A DNA stretch of 64,000 bases from Aurantiacibacter atlanticus (GCF_001077815.2 NZ_CP011310.1:1178001-1242000); one strand, 5' to 3'. Numbered from the stretch's first letter, positions 18,018 to 26,341 are shown. Numbers and translations are program-made. Notes: a model not told the origin generated them from the letters alone.

Positions 18018-18978
18018 GAGCCTGATCCGAAATTAAGTTGAGTGGTGTCAGCGGGTTAGCTTGACGCCAGCCCAAGTCGCTGATTCACGGGGTTTTGCTA
18101 CAAACTTCCGGAGTTCAACGATGTGGACCGACACCACTCGGGCGCAGTATGCCCGTGCACAGCTGACTTTGCCAAGCGATTTGACCGATGCCGAATGGAC
18201 AGTGCTGGAGCCGTTTCTTCCGCAGCCTTCGCTCGTAGGGCGTCCGCGAAAATGGCCGCTGCGGCGCATCGTCGAGGCGATCTTGTATCTGCTGCGCGGC
18301 GGGCTGCCGTGGCGGATGTTGCCGCCCTGCTTTCCGCCGGTCTCGACGGTGCGACGCTGGTTCTACCTGTGGCGCGACAATGGTCTGTGGCTTTCGCTCA
18401 ACCACGCCTTGCTGCTGATCGGCCGGGAAGCGGTGGGCCGCGAGGCCTCGCCCAATGCCGGAGTGATCGATAGCCAGAGCGTCAAAACCACCGAGAGCGG
18501 CGGGCCTCGGGGCTATGATGCAGGCAAGAAGATCAAGGGACGCAAGCGTCACATCCTGACCGATACTGAAGGCAATCTCGTGCACGCTGTGATCCACACC
18601 GCCGACATCCAGGATCGCGACGGCGCACCGTTCGTGCTGACCGAAATCATCCGCCGCTTCCCATGGCTGCGGCATGTCTTCGCCGATGGCGGATACGCCG
18701 GTGACAAGCTCCGGGAGGCACTGCACAAGATCGGAAAGAGCAAGTGGACCATCGAAATCATCAAGCGATCCGACACCGCGAAGGGCTTCGAAGTGCTGCC
18801 GCGCCGCTGGGTGGTCGAGCGAACCTTTGCATGGCTCGGTCGCAACCGCCGTCTCGCCAAGGACTTCGAGCAAACCATCGCCTCAGCGACCGCATGGCTG
18901 TTCATCGCATCCATCCAGCTCTTTACACGCCGCATCGCAAGCACATGAAATTACAGCCGATAGTTTTGAATCAGACTC
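18018..18978 (+). mobile_element. IS5-family insertion sequence (IS1031-like group)
   Basis: A 961-bp element with near-perfect terminal repeats (left GAGCCTGATCCGAAATT, right reading inward GAGTCTGATTCAAAA). It is flanked by a TTA direct repeat at 18015-18017 and 18979-18981, a 3-bp TNA duplication typical of this group. It carries one intact plus-strand transposase, opposite to the interrupted anti-sigma gene. The clean duplication and intact gene suggest a fairly recent insertion. A related 3' remnant lies at 34727-34971. Confidence 0.92.
18121..18948 (+). CDS. IS5-family transposase
   Basis: A 275-residue DDE transposase. The N-terminal DUF4096-like region is LTDAEWTVLEPFLPQPSLVG with RRIVEAILYLLRGGLPWRML; the catalytic segments are GVIDSQSVKTTESGG (first Asp), VFADGGYAGDKLRE (second Asp) and [20 protein letters not shown] (Glu in the Y-(2)-R-(3)-E-(6)-K-like block). 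The ATG at 18121 has GGAG upstream and is preferred over 18061. It appears complete and probably functional. Confidence 0.92.
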   Translation: MWTDTTRAQYARAQLTLPSDLTDAEWTVLEPFLPQPSLVGRPRKWPLRRIVEAILYLLRGGLPWRMLPPCFPPVSTVRRWFYLWRDNGLWLSLNHALLLIGREAVGREASPNAGVIDSQSVKTTESGGPRGYDAGKKIKGRKRHILTDTEGNLVHAVIHTADIQDRDGAPFVLTEIIRRFPWLRHVFADGGYAGDKLREALHKIGKSKWTIEIIKRSDTAKGFEVLPRRWVVERTFAWLGRNRRLAKDFEQTIASATAWLFIASIQLFTRRIAST

Positions 18979-19039
18979 TTAGGGATGTGTCGAGTGAAGA
19001 ATTATCTACCATGAGCGCTCTCCGTGTTTTCCAATCCCT

Positions 19040-19067
19040 ATACGCCCGAGACATTCCCAGCCCTCAA
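19040..19067 (-). promoter_or_regulatory. Candidate ECF-sigma promoter of the cnrYXH-like operon
   Basis: Minus strand: TTGAGGG (19067-19061), 16 bases, CGTAT (19044-19040). It lies about 28 bases before the anti-sigma start codon at 19012, upstream of the IS insertion, so it is intact. It faces the divergent copy at 19079-19107; the two -35-like blocks are 11 bases apart. Confidence 0.6.
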
Positions 19068-19078
19068 AAAAAGGAATC

Positions 19079-19107
19079 TTGAGGGGTAGTCCCCGGTTCG
19101 CGCGTAA
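19079..19107 (+). promoter_or_regulatory. Candidate ECF-sigma promoter of the DUF2231 operon
   Basis: Plus strand: TTGAGGG (19079-19085), 17 bases, CGTAA (19103-19107), 8 bases before the DUF2231 start codon. The match continues as TTGAGGGGTA, shared with the copA promoter. The short leader means that either transcription starts almost at the start codon or the real start codon lies further in. Confidence 0.5.
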
Positions 19108-19115
19108 CAGGACTC

Positions 19116-19793
19116 ATGAGCATATTCACCCGCTTTGGCGTTGCCGCCTTTTTTACAGTTTTACTGCTGTCCGCGCCGCTACATGCACATGAGGGGCATC
19201 AGGACAATATGTCCGATGCCGAGATGGTGGCGATGGAAACGGTGACGGCCAGCTCCGACGAAATGCATGACGATGGCGTGGGCGCATCTCATGGCGATGC
19301 CCCCGGCGAAACCATGGCTGCCCAAACCATGTCGCCCGATGAGATGATGCGGCAAGAGATTGCGGAAAACCGTTTGACCTCGTTCGGCGATCTCCTCGCG
19401 CGGCTGCACCCGGTCGCCGCCCATTTCCCGATCGCGTTGCTCCTCGTGGCAGCGCTCGCTGAACTCGCACTCATGATCCGGCCGACGCTCGCGCTTCAGA
19501 CGACTATTCGGTTTCTCGTTGCCGGTGGAGCGCTCGGTGCGGTCGCGGCCGCGCTTCTGGGATGGTTTGCAGGCGGATGGCGCCTTTCAGACCAGTCAGA
19601 CAATCTGGCCATCCACCGTTGGAACGGAACAACACTGGCCACCCTCAGCCTGCTCGCATGGTGGGCTGCGGCCCGCGGAAAGGGCAGAACGGGGTTCCGG
19701 ATTCTGCTGGCGCTTATCGCGACAGGTCTGATCGTTCAGGGCTATTATGGCGGCGAAATGGTTTTTGGACCCAATCATATGGGCATCATGTGA
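19116..19793 (+). CDS. DUF2231 membrane protein with His/Met-rich periplasmic region
   Basis: A 225-residue protein with a signal peptide or first helix (FFTVLLLSAPLHA), a His/Met-rich stretch (HEGHQDNMSDAEM, later SHGDAPGE), then four membrane helices starting RLHPVAAHFPIALLLVAALA, the DUF2231 signature with its conserved HPxxxHFPI. The C-terminus has YYGGEMVFGPNHMG. Some DUF2231 proteins carry haem or relate to cytochromes; the role here is unknown, but copper exposure is suggested by the Met/His content and by the ECF-type promoter just upstream. First gene of a four-gene operon. Confidence 0.82.
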   Translation: MSIFTRFGVAAFFTVLLLSAPLHAHEGHQDNMSDAEMVAMETVTASSDEMHDDGVGASHGDAPGETMAAQTMSPDEMMRQEIAENRLTSFGDLLARLHPVAAHFPIALLLVAALAELALMIRPTLALQTTIRFLVAGGALGAVAAALLGWFAGGWRLSDQSDNLAIHRWNGTTLATLSLLAWWAAARGKGRTGFRILLALIATGLIVQGYYGGEMVFGPNHMGIM

Positions 19794-20479
19794 TGGGAGA
19801 GGCTGCTATTTCGACCGATCCACGCGCCTACACCCCGCCTTTAGGCAAGGCATGGCTGACGCCGCTCTACGATAGTGCGATCGGCCTGTTCACGCGCGAG
19901 CGGCGCTGGCGCGCCGCACTGGTTCGTGAAGCACGGCTCTCGCCAGTCGACCGTCTCCTCGATGTAGGCTGCGGGACCGGATCCTTGCTCTACGACCTCA
20001 TGGTTAGTTGCCCTCAGGCTGAATTGATCGGCGTCGACCCCGACCGTGCAGCCCTCGCGATCGCAAAGCGGAAAATGGGGGCCTCCAAGTCGCTGATCCG
20101 TTGGCATGAGGGGTTTCTTGACAGTCTCGTGGTCGAGGATCGGCACAGGCCGAACAAGATCGTCAGTAGCCTTGTTTTCCACCAGGTACCCGAACGCCAG
20201 AAACGCGCAATCCTCGAGCAGATGCACGACTTGCTGCAACCGGGCGGCATGTTGCTAATCGCCGATTATATGCGCCAGGAAACCGTGCTTATGCGCAGGC
20301 TGTTTCGGGCGACAGTGCAGCAACTCGATGGCGTCAGGGACACGCAGCCCAATGCCGACGGCATTGTTGAACGCCATCTCGCGGACCTCTTCGATAGTGT
20401 AGAGAGGCTCAGTCTTGTCCCAACCGCGACCGGCGCGATTTCGCTATGGCGCGGGACAAAGAAAGGAACCGGGAAATGA
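19793..20479 (+). CDS. Class I SAM-dependent methyltransferase
   Basis: A 228-residue enzyme. SAM-binding motif I is LLDVGCGTGSLLYDL; acidic loop LIGVDPDRAALAIAK; motif post-II SSLVFHQVPERQKRAIL; then LLQPGGMLLIADY. This is the UbiE/Methyltransf_25 type. The ATG at 19793 overlaps the DUF2231 stop (TGATG), and its end overlaps the next start (ATGA), so it is tightly coupled. The substrate is unknown. Such methyltransferases recur in sphingomonad copper operons; a role on a lipid, quinone or metal complex is only a guess. Confidence 0.85.
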   Translation: MGEAAISTDPRAYTPPLGKAWLTPLYDSAIGLFTRERRWRAALVREARLSPVDRLLDVGCGTGSLLYDLMVSCPQAELIGVDPDRAALAIAKRKMGASKSLIRWHEGFLDSLVVEDRHRPNKIVSSLVFHQVPERQKRAILEQMHDLLQPGGMLLIADYMRQETVLMRRLFRATVQQLDGVRDTQPNADGIVERHLADLFDSVERLSLVPTATGAISLWRGTKKGTGK

Positions 20480-20943
20480 CCCGTAAACCCATTAAACGAA
20501 GCCTTCGCAAATCGCTGGCTGCCACTGCCTTCCTCGCGCTTGCTGCCTGCTCCAACGCCACGCAGGCCGCTACGTACACCATGTTCCGCGATCCCGGTTG
20601 TGGATGTTGCCTGAATTGGGCCGCGCATGTCGAAGAAGGCATGGAGGCGCAGGTGGCAACGACGGACAGCGCCGATATGGCTGCAATCAAAATGGACAAG
20701 GGCGTGCCACGCGAACTGTGGTCCTGCCACACCATGGAGGTAGAGAGCTACATCATTGAAGGACACGTTCCCGCCGATGCCATCGAGAAGCTTCTGCGCG
20801 AACGCCCGCCCGGTGTTACCGGCATCGCCGTTCCGGGGATGCCGCTCGGTTCCCCGGGCATGGAGGTCGGTGGCCGGGTCCAGCCTTACGATGTGATCGC
20901 CTTCGGCCCGGAAGGCACGAAGGTTTTTGCCAGTCACCCCTGA
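20476..20943 (+). CDS. DUF411 metal-binding lipoprotein
   Basis: A 155-residue protein with a lipobox (FLALAACSN) and a DUF411 domain: TMFRDPGCGCCLNWAAHVEE, then GVPRELWSCHTMEVESYIIEGHVPADAIEKL, then GVTGIAVPGMPLGSPGME. DUF411 proteins are linked to copper resistance, and the CGCC and CHTM motifs are plausible ligands. Start at 20476 overlaps the preceding stop by four bases. Likely exported and anchored, handling periplasmic copper together with CopA/CopB. Confidence 0.85.
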   Translation: MTRKPIKRSLRKSLAATAFLALAACSNATQAATYTMFRDPGCGCCLNWAAHVEEGMEAQVATTDSADMAAIKMDKGVPRELWSCHTMEVESYIIEGHVPADAIEKLLRERPPGVTGIAVPGMPLGSPGMEVGGRVQPYDVIAFGPEGTKVFASHP

Positions 20944-20981
20944 CCAGACATGAGTTTGGCCCGACCCAATGGAGAATGAGG

Positions 20982-21098
20982 ATGAAGGGCGCGGACGGCA
21001 AGATGAAATGCCAGTTGATGGACCACTCGAAGATGGATCATGGGAAGAAGCCGGACAAGCAACCCGCAAAGCCCGAGGTCGGTCACAAGCACGACTGA
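20982..21098 (+). CDS. Small Met/His/Lys-rich peptide (38 residues)
   Basis: An ATG at 20982 with GGAG 7 bases upstream opens a 38-codon frame. The product contains KMKCQLMDHSKMDHGKKPDK and ends GHKHD. The MDHS-MDHG repeats match the copper-binding repeats of CopA and CopB in this island. It follows the DUF411 gene by about 40 bases and is itself followed directly by a strong terminator, so it is the last gene of the operon. No signal peptide is visible, suggesting a cytoplasmic metal buffer; function is inferred. Confidence 0.6.
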   Translation: MKGADGKMKCQLMDHSKMDHGKKPDKQPAKPEVGHKHD

Positions 21099-21110
21099 TC
21101 CTCCTCAGGC

Positions 21111-21140
21111 GTCTGGGGTCGGCCCCCACCGGCCCCAGAC
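21111..21140 (+). terminator. Rho-independent terminator closing the DUF2231 operon
   Basis: GTCTGGGG and CCCCAGAC form an 8-bp perfect stem extended by partial CGG/CCG pairing, followed by AATCTATTTC. It begins 13 bases after the stop of the Met/His peptide. Confidence 0.75.
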
Positions 21141-21263
21141 AATCTATTTCGCGACCTTCTCGGATTGATCTGCCTTGCTGTGCGAAGCGAGAGCTTCTTC
21201 GATACAGTGCCTGGCTGCGCATTGGTGGACAATTAGCACAGTTGCAAACCGAAACAGATTACA

Positions 21264-21284
21264 CTATACTCCCCTATGGTATAG
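21264..21284 (+). promoter_or_regulatory. CsoR-like operator upstream of DUF5676 / copper ATPase operon
   Basis: CTATAC-TCCCCTATG-GTATAG is a perfect 6-bp inverted repeat around a CCCCTATGG core, resembling CsoR operators. It lies 16 bases before the DUF5676 start. A second palindrome of the same style (32069-32083) is beside the csoR gene itself and the paralogous ATPase operon. Confidence 0.55.
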
Positions 21285-21300
21285 AGAGGTGGAGGTACCA

Positions 21301-21573
21301 ATGACCGGCTCGACCGCAAAAAGCTCGATTCTCGTCTGGGGCTGGGCGCTCAGCATTTTCCTGCTGATCACCTACCTTATCTGTGTGGCGTTCGGCCTGC
21401 TGGTGCCTGCAACGATTCACATGCACGAAGCATGGGCGCCCCTGCTCCCCGGATTCGACTGGCTCACCTGGCCCGGTTTTCTCGCCGGTGCCGTGGAGAG
21501 CTTCCTCTACGGTTGGTATATCGCTCTCCTTGGTGTGCCGCTTTACCGTTTTTTCCGCAGCCGCATTGGATGA
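21301..21573 (+). CDS. DUF5676-type small membrane protein (copy A)
   Basis: A 90-residue protein with two or three hydrophobic segments (ILVWGWALSIFLLITYLICV and the segment from FLAGAVESFLYG). HMHEAWAPLLPGFDWLTWPG between them is nearly the same in the paralogue at 31662-31946 ([19 protein letters not shown]). GGAGG precedes the ATG. It opens the rightward operon with an AlbA-domain gene and a copper ATPase, just as its paralogue opens the leftward ATPase operon. Function unknown; a partner of the ATPase is inferred. Confidence 0.8.
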   Translation: MTGSTAKSSILVWGWALSIFLLITYLICVAFGLLVPATIHMHEAWAPLLPGFDWLTWPGFLAGAVESFLYGWYIALLGVPLYRFFRSRIG

Positions 21574-21742
21574 GATTTCGATGGTCTCCTGCAGATCAAG
21601 CTGGTCTCCCGCGGTATTTATCGTCTCGCGGCAATGGCCGCCGAACGGCATTCAACATCGAGATTGGACTTGAAGGAAAGGAACCTAAGCCATTGCCATA
21701 AGCCTGCTTCACCGGACGCGATGGGATCTGCTTCTCCACACG

Positions 21743-22501
21743 GTGATCGGAGCAATTCTCGGTGTCATGATCCTGCATCCGGTCACCTCCGTCATCTACT
21801 GGTACGAGTTCGGCGGCGTGGGCGACGGAGCGACAGGCAATCCCGCAAGCCTCGCACTCGACCGCCTCGCGACCGCGTTTCAATTCGAAATGCTTCCGAT
21901 GAGCTTGACGTTCGCAGCGATTGGAGGCGTCATCGGCTTGGCGTTCGGCGCTTATCACATGCGCTTGATGCGCGAGCGCTCCCGGGTTCGCTATCTGGAA
22001 CATGAGCTCAATGAAGAGCTGCCGTTGCTGATCGCGCGAGGAGAGGGCGAGCAGCTGGAATTCAAGTCGTCATTCCGCTGGGACCGGCAGCAGCAGCAAG
22101 TTAACCGCAACCTGCAGAAAGTCATCGTGAAGACCATAGCGGGGTTTCCCAATCATGAGGGCGGAACACTGCTCATCGGCGTCGAAGATAGCGGAGAGAT
22201 TGCAGGGATCGAAGCGGACCTGCAGACTCTCAAACACGCCAATCCAGACGGATTTGAGCGCTTGTTGATGGACGTCGCAAAGGATGGGCTCGGAGGAAAT
22301 TCATGCGCTCTCATTCATTGCCGCTTCCACCAGCTTAGCGAGCAGACGGTGTGCCGGGTCATCATCGAGAAAAGCCTCGATCCGATCTACTTTACCGACA
22401 ATGGTGTCGCACGCTTCATGTTGCGCGCTGGAAACAGCACACGGGAGCTCGATGTACGCGAAGCGCATGCCCACCTCCACCAGCGTGGGAGGACAAGTTG
22501 A
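21743..22501 (+). CDS. Membrane-anchored AlbA_2 (Schlafen-type) putative DNA-binding protein
   Basis: A protein of 252 residues from the GTG at 21743. The N-terminus has two membrane segments (IGAILGVMILHPVTSVIYWY and LTFAAIGGVIGLAFGAYHM); the rest is an AlbA_2 / divergent AAA_4-type domain: GEGEQLEFKSSFRWD, IVKTIAGFPNHEGGTLLIGV, DSGEIAGIEADLQTLKHANP. Codons stay open and protein-like back to 21689 without a standard start, so the N-terminus is uncertain. AlbA_2 domains are usually soluble regulators; a membrane-anchored one between a DUF5676 protein and a copper ATPase is unusual. Role unknown. Confidence 0.75.
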   Translation: MIGAILGVMILHPVTSVIYWYEFGGVGDGATGNPASLALDRLATAFQFEMLPMSLTFAAIGGVIGLAFGAYHMRLMRERSRVRYLEHELNEELPLLIARGEGEQLEFKSSFRWDRQQQQVNRNLQKVIVKTIAGFPNHEGGTLLIGVEDSGEIAGIEADLQTLKHANPDGFERLLMDVAKDGLGGNSCALIHCRFHQLSEQTVCRVIIEKSLDPIYFTDNGVARFMLRAGNSTRELDVREAHAHLHQRGRTS

Positions 22502-22648
22502 TGAGCAGCGCAATGACAATTCATAGGCAGAACAAGACCTTGGTATTGGGCCGGGCAAGCGTCTGCCCGCAGCAAGGTTGTCGACAATGCCGCTACACGC
22601 GTTCCGACCGACCCGCACATCAGACAGGACATTTCCAGGGAGGCCTTC

Positions 22649-24859
22649 ATGGACCATTCGCACTGCGCTCATAACGATGATGATACCGATGCGGCGCCGG
22701 ATGATGGCCGCTACAATCTCCTACCGCCTTCTTATGACGGCCCTGTCTACACCTGCCCGATGCATCCGCAGGTCAGACAGCCCACGATGGGCTCGTGCCC
22801 GATTTGCGGCATGGGTCTCGAACTCGAATCCGCCGCCATGGTCGATGAGGGACCCAACCCCGAACTGGTCGACTTCGTGCGGCGCTTCTGGGTCGGCGCT
22901 GTCCTCACACTGCCTTTGCTGATCCTCACGATGGGCCCCTATCTCGGCTGGCCCGGGGTGCGCGAGATGTTCGGCGAGCGCACGACATTGTGGATCGAGC
23001 TCGTGCTCGGCACACCGGTCGTCTTGTGGAGCGGTTGGCCCTTCCTCGAGCGGGGCTGGAATTCGTTCCGGACCTGGAACCTCAACATGTTCTCGCTGAT
23101 CAGCATGGGCGTGCTTGCCGCCTGGATATTCAGTGTGGTCGCGGTTCTCGCACCGGACATATTCCCCGCCGGCTTTCGCGACGCCAAGGGCCATGTCGGT
23201 GTCTATTTCGAAGCCGCCGCTGTCATCGTCACCTTGGTTCTGCTTGGGCAGGTTATGGAGTTGCGCGCGCGCGAAGGCACGGGCAAGGCGATCCGCGCGC
23301 TACTAGACCTTGCGGCAAAGACAGCCCTGGTTATCCGGCCCGGTGGCGACGAAGAAGAAATCGCGCTCGAGCATGTCGCGGTCGGCGACCAGCTGAGAGT
23401 CCGCCCGGGCGACAAGGTGCCCGTCGACGGCGTCGTGCGCAAAGGTCGATCCTCCATCGACGAAAGCATGATCACGGGCGAACCGGTCCCGGTAGAGAAG
23501 GTGGAGGGAGATACTGTCACCGGGGCCACCATTAACGGCACCGGCAGCCTCGTGATAGAAGCACGGCGAGTCGGCTCGGACACGATGCTCGCGCAAATTG
23601 TCGAGATGGTCGCCGCCGCGCAGCGGTCGCGAGCGCCGATCCAGAAATACGCCGACAAGGTGGCGGGCATGTTCGTTCCCGCGGTAATCGGGGTAGCCAT
23701 CCTGTCGTTTGTCGCTTGGGCGATCTGGGGACCTTCCCCGGCGCTCGCATACGCACTTATCGCGGCTGTCGCCGTTCTGATTATCGCCTGTCCGTGCGCG
23801 CTCGGCCTGGCAACACCGATGTCGATCATGACCGCCACCGGCAGAGGCGCTCAAGCTGGCGTACTGATCAAGAATGCCGAAGCCCTCGAACGGTTCGAGA
23901 AGATCGATACCCTGATCGTCGACAAGACCGGAACCCTGACCGAAGGCAAGCCCCGGCTTGTCGCGGTCATGCCAGAATCCGGTTTCGATGAAGACGAGGT
24001 CCTGCACTTGGCCGCTTCGCTCGAGCGAGGCTCCGAGCACCCCCTCGCCGAGGCGATCGTGCGCGGCGCCGAAGAGCGTGGAATCTCTATGGAATCCGCT
24101 AGCGACTTCGATGCCATTACCGGCAAAGGTGTCAAAGGCTCGGTCGGCGGCAAACCGGTTGCGCTCGGAAATCGCGCGTTGATCGAAGACATGGGCCTTG
24201 GCGCGGCAGAATTGAGCGAGAAGGCCAATGCGCACCGCGATCAAGGCGAAACCGTGATGTTTGTCGTCGTTGAGGATACGATTGCGGGTCTCATCAGCGT
24301 TGCAGACCCGGTCAAGGAGACGACGCCTGCAGCCATCAAGGAGCTTCACGAGCTCGGTTTTACGATCATTATGGCGACAGGCGACAATGAACGCACCGCC
24401 AAGGCGGTTGCCGCACGGCTTGGCATTGATGACATTCGCGCCGATGTTCTTCCCGAAGACAAGGCGCGGCTCATCCGCGAGCTGCAGGAGGGAGGTGCCA
24501 AAGTTGCGATGGCCGGCGACGGCGTCAACGACGCGCCTGCGCTCGCGCAAGCCGATGTCGGAATTGCCATGGGAACTGGCGCAGATGTCGCTATCGAAAG
24601 CGCCGGCATCACGCTGGTGAAGGGCAATCTCGACGGGATCGCGCGGGCGCGGAGGTTAGCCAGAGCGACTATGCGCAATATCCGGCAAAACCTCTTCTTC
24701 GCGCTGATCTACAATGCCTCGGGCGTACCGGTGGCCGCTGGTGTGCTCTATCCCATCTTTGGCATTCTCATAAGCCCGATGTTTGCAGCCTTCGCGATGA
24801 GTGCATCCTCGATCTCAGTGGTGCTCAATTCGCTCAGACTGCGCCGGGCGAAGCTGTGA
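22649..24859 (+). CDS. Copper-translocating P-type ATPase (copy A)
   Basis: A 736-residue P1B-type ATPase exporting Cu(I). The N-terminus is His-rich and carries one heavy-metal-binding zinc-ribbon-like domain (YTCPMHPQV then [11 protein letters not shown]). Motifs in order: ITGEP (actuator), CPC in [23 protein letters not shown] (phosphorylation Asp), [12 protein letters not shown] and [10 protein letters not shown]. The later helices contain YNASG and [12 protein letters not shown], the YN and MxxSS metal-site residues of Cu(I) ATPases. No CXXC Atx1-like domain is present, as usual in this subgroup. Third gene of the CsoR-box operon. Confidence 0.93.
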   Translation: MDHSHCAHNDDDTDAAPDDGRYNLLPPSYDGPVYTCPMHPQVRQPTMGSCPICGMGLELESAAMVDEGPNPELVDFVRRFWVGAVLTLPLLILTMGPYLGWPGVREMFGERTTLWIELVLGTPVVLWSGWPFLERGWNSFRTWNLNMFSLISMGVLAAWIFSVVAVLAPDIFPAGFRDAKGHVGVYFEAAAVIVTLVLLGQVMELRAREGTGKAIRALLDLAAKTALVIRPGGDEEEIALEHVAVGDQLRVRPGDKVPVDGVVRKGRSSIDESMITGEPVPVEKVEGDTVTGATINGTGSLVIEARRVGSDTMLAQIVEMVAAAQRSRAPIQKYADKVAGMFVPAVIGVAILSFVAWAIWGPSPALAYALIAAVAVLIIACPCALGLATPMSIMTATGRGAQAGVLIKNAEALERFEKIDTLIVDKTGTLTEGKPRLVAVMPESGFDEDEVLHLAASLERGSEHPLAEAIVRGAEERGISMESASDFDAITGKGVKGSVGGKPVALGNRALIEDMGLGAAELSEKANAHRDQGETVMFVVVEDTIAGLISVADPVKETTPAAIKELHELGFTIIMATGDNERTAKAVAARLGIDDIRADVLPEDKARLIRELQEGGAKVAMAGDGVNDAPALAQADVGIAMGTGADVAIESAGITLVKGNLDGIARARRLARATMRNIRQNLFFALIYNASGVPVAAGVLYPIFGILISPMFAAFAMSASSISVVLNSLRLRRAKL

Positions 24860-25000
24860 ACTGGTCGCGACAAGCGTGCTCATTGCGCTACATGAAACCG
24901 TCATCTGTTCATCTTGTCTGCGAACCGGCCGTGAGTGTTTCATTCTCATCGGACACATAGCGGCGTAAAGTCTGAGCATTTTCTCACAGGAGTGGTCCGA

Positions 25001-26341
25001 ATGGACGAACATTCAGCACACGAAGGCGATATCGAGAAGGGCAGCATCTCCCTGTGGGGTGGTATCGCGATGGGGACCGGCGTCATGATCGGTGCCGGCA
25101 TCTTTGCTCTTACCGGTCAGATAGCGGAGCTTGCAGGTCCGCTCTTCCCTCTTTCCTTCGTCGCCGGCGCGCTGGTAACGGCGCTTGCCGCCTACAGCTA
25201 TATCAAGATGTCAAACGCCTGGCCGTCCTCTGGCGGCATCGCGATGATCCTGCAAAGGGCCTATGGACCCGGGGTCGTGGCGGCATCAGCCTCGCTCCTC
25301 ATGGCGCTTTCGATGATCATCAACGAAAGCCTCGTTGCGCGGACCTTCGCAACCTATACTCTTCGGATTTTCGACCTGGAGAAGAATGGCCTGTTGGTCT
25401 CGGGGCTCGCGCTTGCCCTTATCATCTTTGCCTATCTCGTGAACGCTGCCGGAAATCGCTCGGTCAGCGGCTTCTCGCTGTTTATGTCCGCAATCAAAGT
25501 TGGGGGCATTGCCGTCTTCGCAGTCGCCGCGATCTGGGTGAGCGGCTTCTCTTCGGGAGCTTTCGCAGAACCCATATCGCTCTCAAGCGCCGACGCCCTG
25601 CTGGCCTCGGTCGCATTTTCGATCCTGGCCTTCAAGGGGTTTACGACAATCACCAACAGCGGCGGCGAAATCGTCGATCCGCACAAGAATGTCGGGCGGA
25701 CGATCCTTTATTCGATCGCGATCTGCATCGTGATCTACCTTATGGTCGCGGTGGCGGTCGGCTCGAGCCTCAACATCTCCGAAATCACCGCAGCGCGCGA
25801 CACCTCGCTGGCGGCCGCGGCGCGGCCAGCCCTTGGCGATATCGGCTTCTACTTCACTATCGCGATCGCGATTTCGGCAACAACCTCGGGGGTCATCGCG
25901 AGCGTCTTCGCTGTCTCCCGCATGCTGACCATGCTGACCGAGATGAAGATGATCCCGCACAGCCATTTCGGGATGAACGGCGGGATTCGCAGCCATATGC
26001 TGATCTACACGGTGGTGATCGCCGGCTCGCTTGCAGTCCTGTTCGACCTTTCGCGTATCGCATCGCTTGGAGCCTTCTTCTACCTGATCATGGACATGCT
26101 GGTGCATTGGGGTGTCTTCCGCCATCTGCGAAAAGAGATTGGCGCGCGGGCCTCGGTTTTGCTCGCCGCTTTGGCCGCCGATGCCGTTGTGCTTGCCGCC
26201 TTCACCGCCGCGAAATTACAGAGCGATCCCGCTATCGTCGCCTACGCCGTCATCGGGATCGGTGTCGTGTTTGTCCTCGAGTGGCTCTTTCTTTCGCGCA
26301 CCCGCGCTGCGAAGACTCCCTCCGATGAGCATAAACATTGA
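25001..26341 (+). CDS. APC-family amino acid/polyamine permease
   Basis: A 446-residue protein with about twelve hydrophobic segments. The first helix has the APC signature GTGVMIGAGIFALTGQIAEL; SFVAGALVTALAAYSYIKM is the second, and AFKGFTTITNSGGEIVDPHKN the conserved loop around helices 6-7. AGGAG lies 8 bases before the ATG at 25001; the frame is open upstream to 24935 without a better start. It has its own upstream gap of 140 bases. Substrate unknown. Related permeases are often found in metal and stress islands, but no direct metal link is visible. Confidence 0.85.
   Translation: MDEHSAHEGDIEKGSISLWGGIAMGTGVMIGAGIFALTGQIAELAGPLFPLSFVAGALVTALAAYSYIKMSNAWPSSGGIAMILQRAYGPGVVAASASLLMALSMIINESLVARTFATYTLRIFDLEKNGLLVSGLALALIIFAYLVNAAGNRSVSGFSLFMSAIKVGGIAVFAVAAIWVSGFSSGAFAEPISLSSADALLASVAFSILAFKGFTTITNSGGEIVDPHKNVGRTILYSIAICIVIYLMVAVAVGSSLNISEITAARDTSLAAAARPALGDIGFYFTIAIAISATTSGVIASVFAVSRMLTMLTEMKMIPHSHFGMNGGIRSHMLIYTVVIAGSLAVLFDLSRIASLGAFFYLIMDMLVHWGVFRHLRKEIGARASVLLAALAADAVVLAAFTAAKLQSDPAIVAYAVIGIGVVFVLEWLFLSRTRAAKTPSDEHKH

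Larger units (their letters stand above)
17752..19012 (-). pseudogene. CnrY-like membrane anti-sigma factor gene split by an IS5-family element
   Basis: The 5' part (ATG at 19012, preceded by GGAG, down to 18982) and 3' part (18017-17752) are separated by the element at 18018-18978. Deleting the element and one TTA duplication restores a 98-residue protein: a cytosolic N-terminus of about 47 residues (QAVAHESADFMGGVWQRAGQ), one membrane helix (AALFSGLFVIGLSAGIGATG) and a short periplasmic tail ending LSPAALLHVGG. Size, topology and tail resemble CnrY/NccY. The break comes after codon 10, in the helix that in CnrY contacts the sigma factor. The frame is also open into the element (ATG 18075), so a chimera with about 20 foreign N-terminal residues is possible. 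Confidence 0.8.

Noticed and set aside
22501..22674. 57-residue frame with cysteines between the AlbA gene and the copper ATPase
   Set aside because: It overlaps the ATPase start by 26 bases, the second half reads as a frame shadow, and there is no ribosome-binding site of its own.
23303..24550. 415-codon minus-strand frame inside the copper ATPase gene
   Set aside because: It is antisense to an unambiguous ATPase; long antisense frames are expected in GC-rich DNA.
25054..26328. 424-codon frame overlapping the APC permease in another phase
   Set aside because: Arg-rich shadow of the permease gene; no family resemblance.
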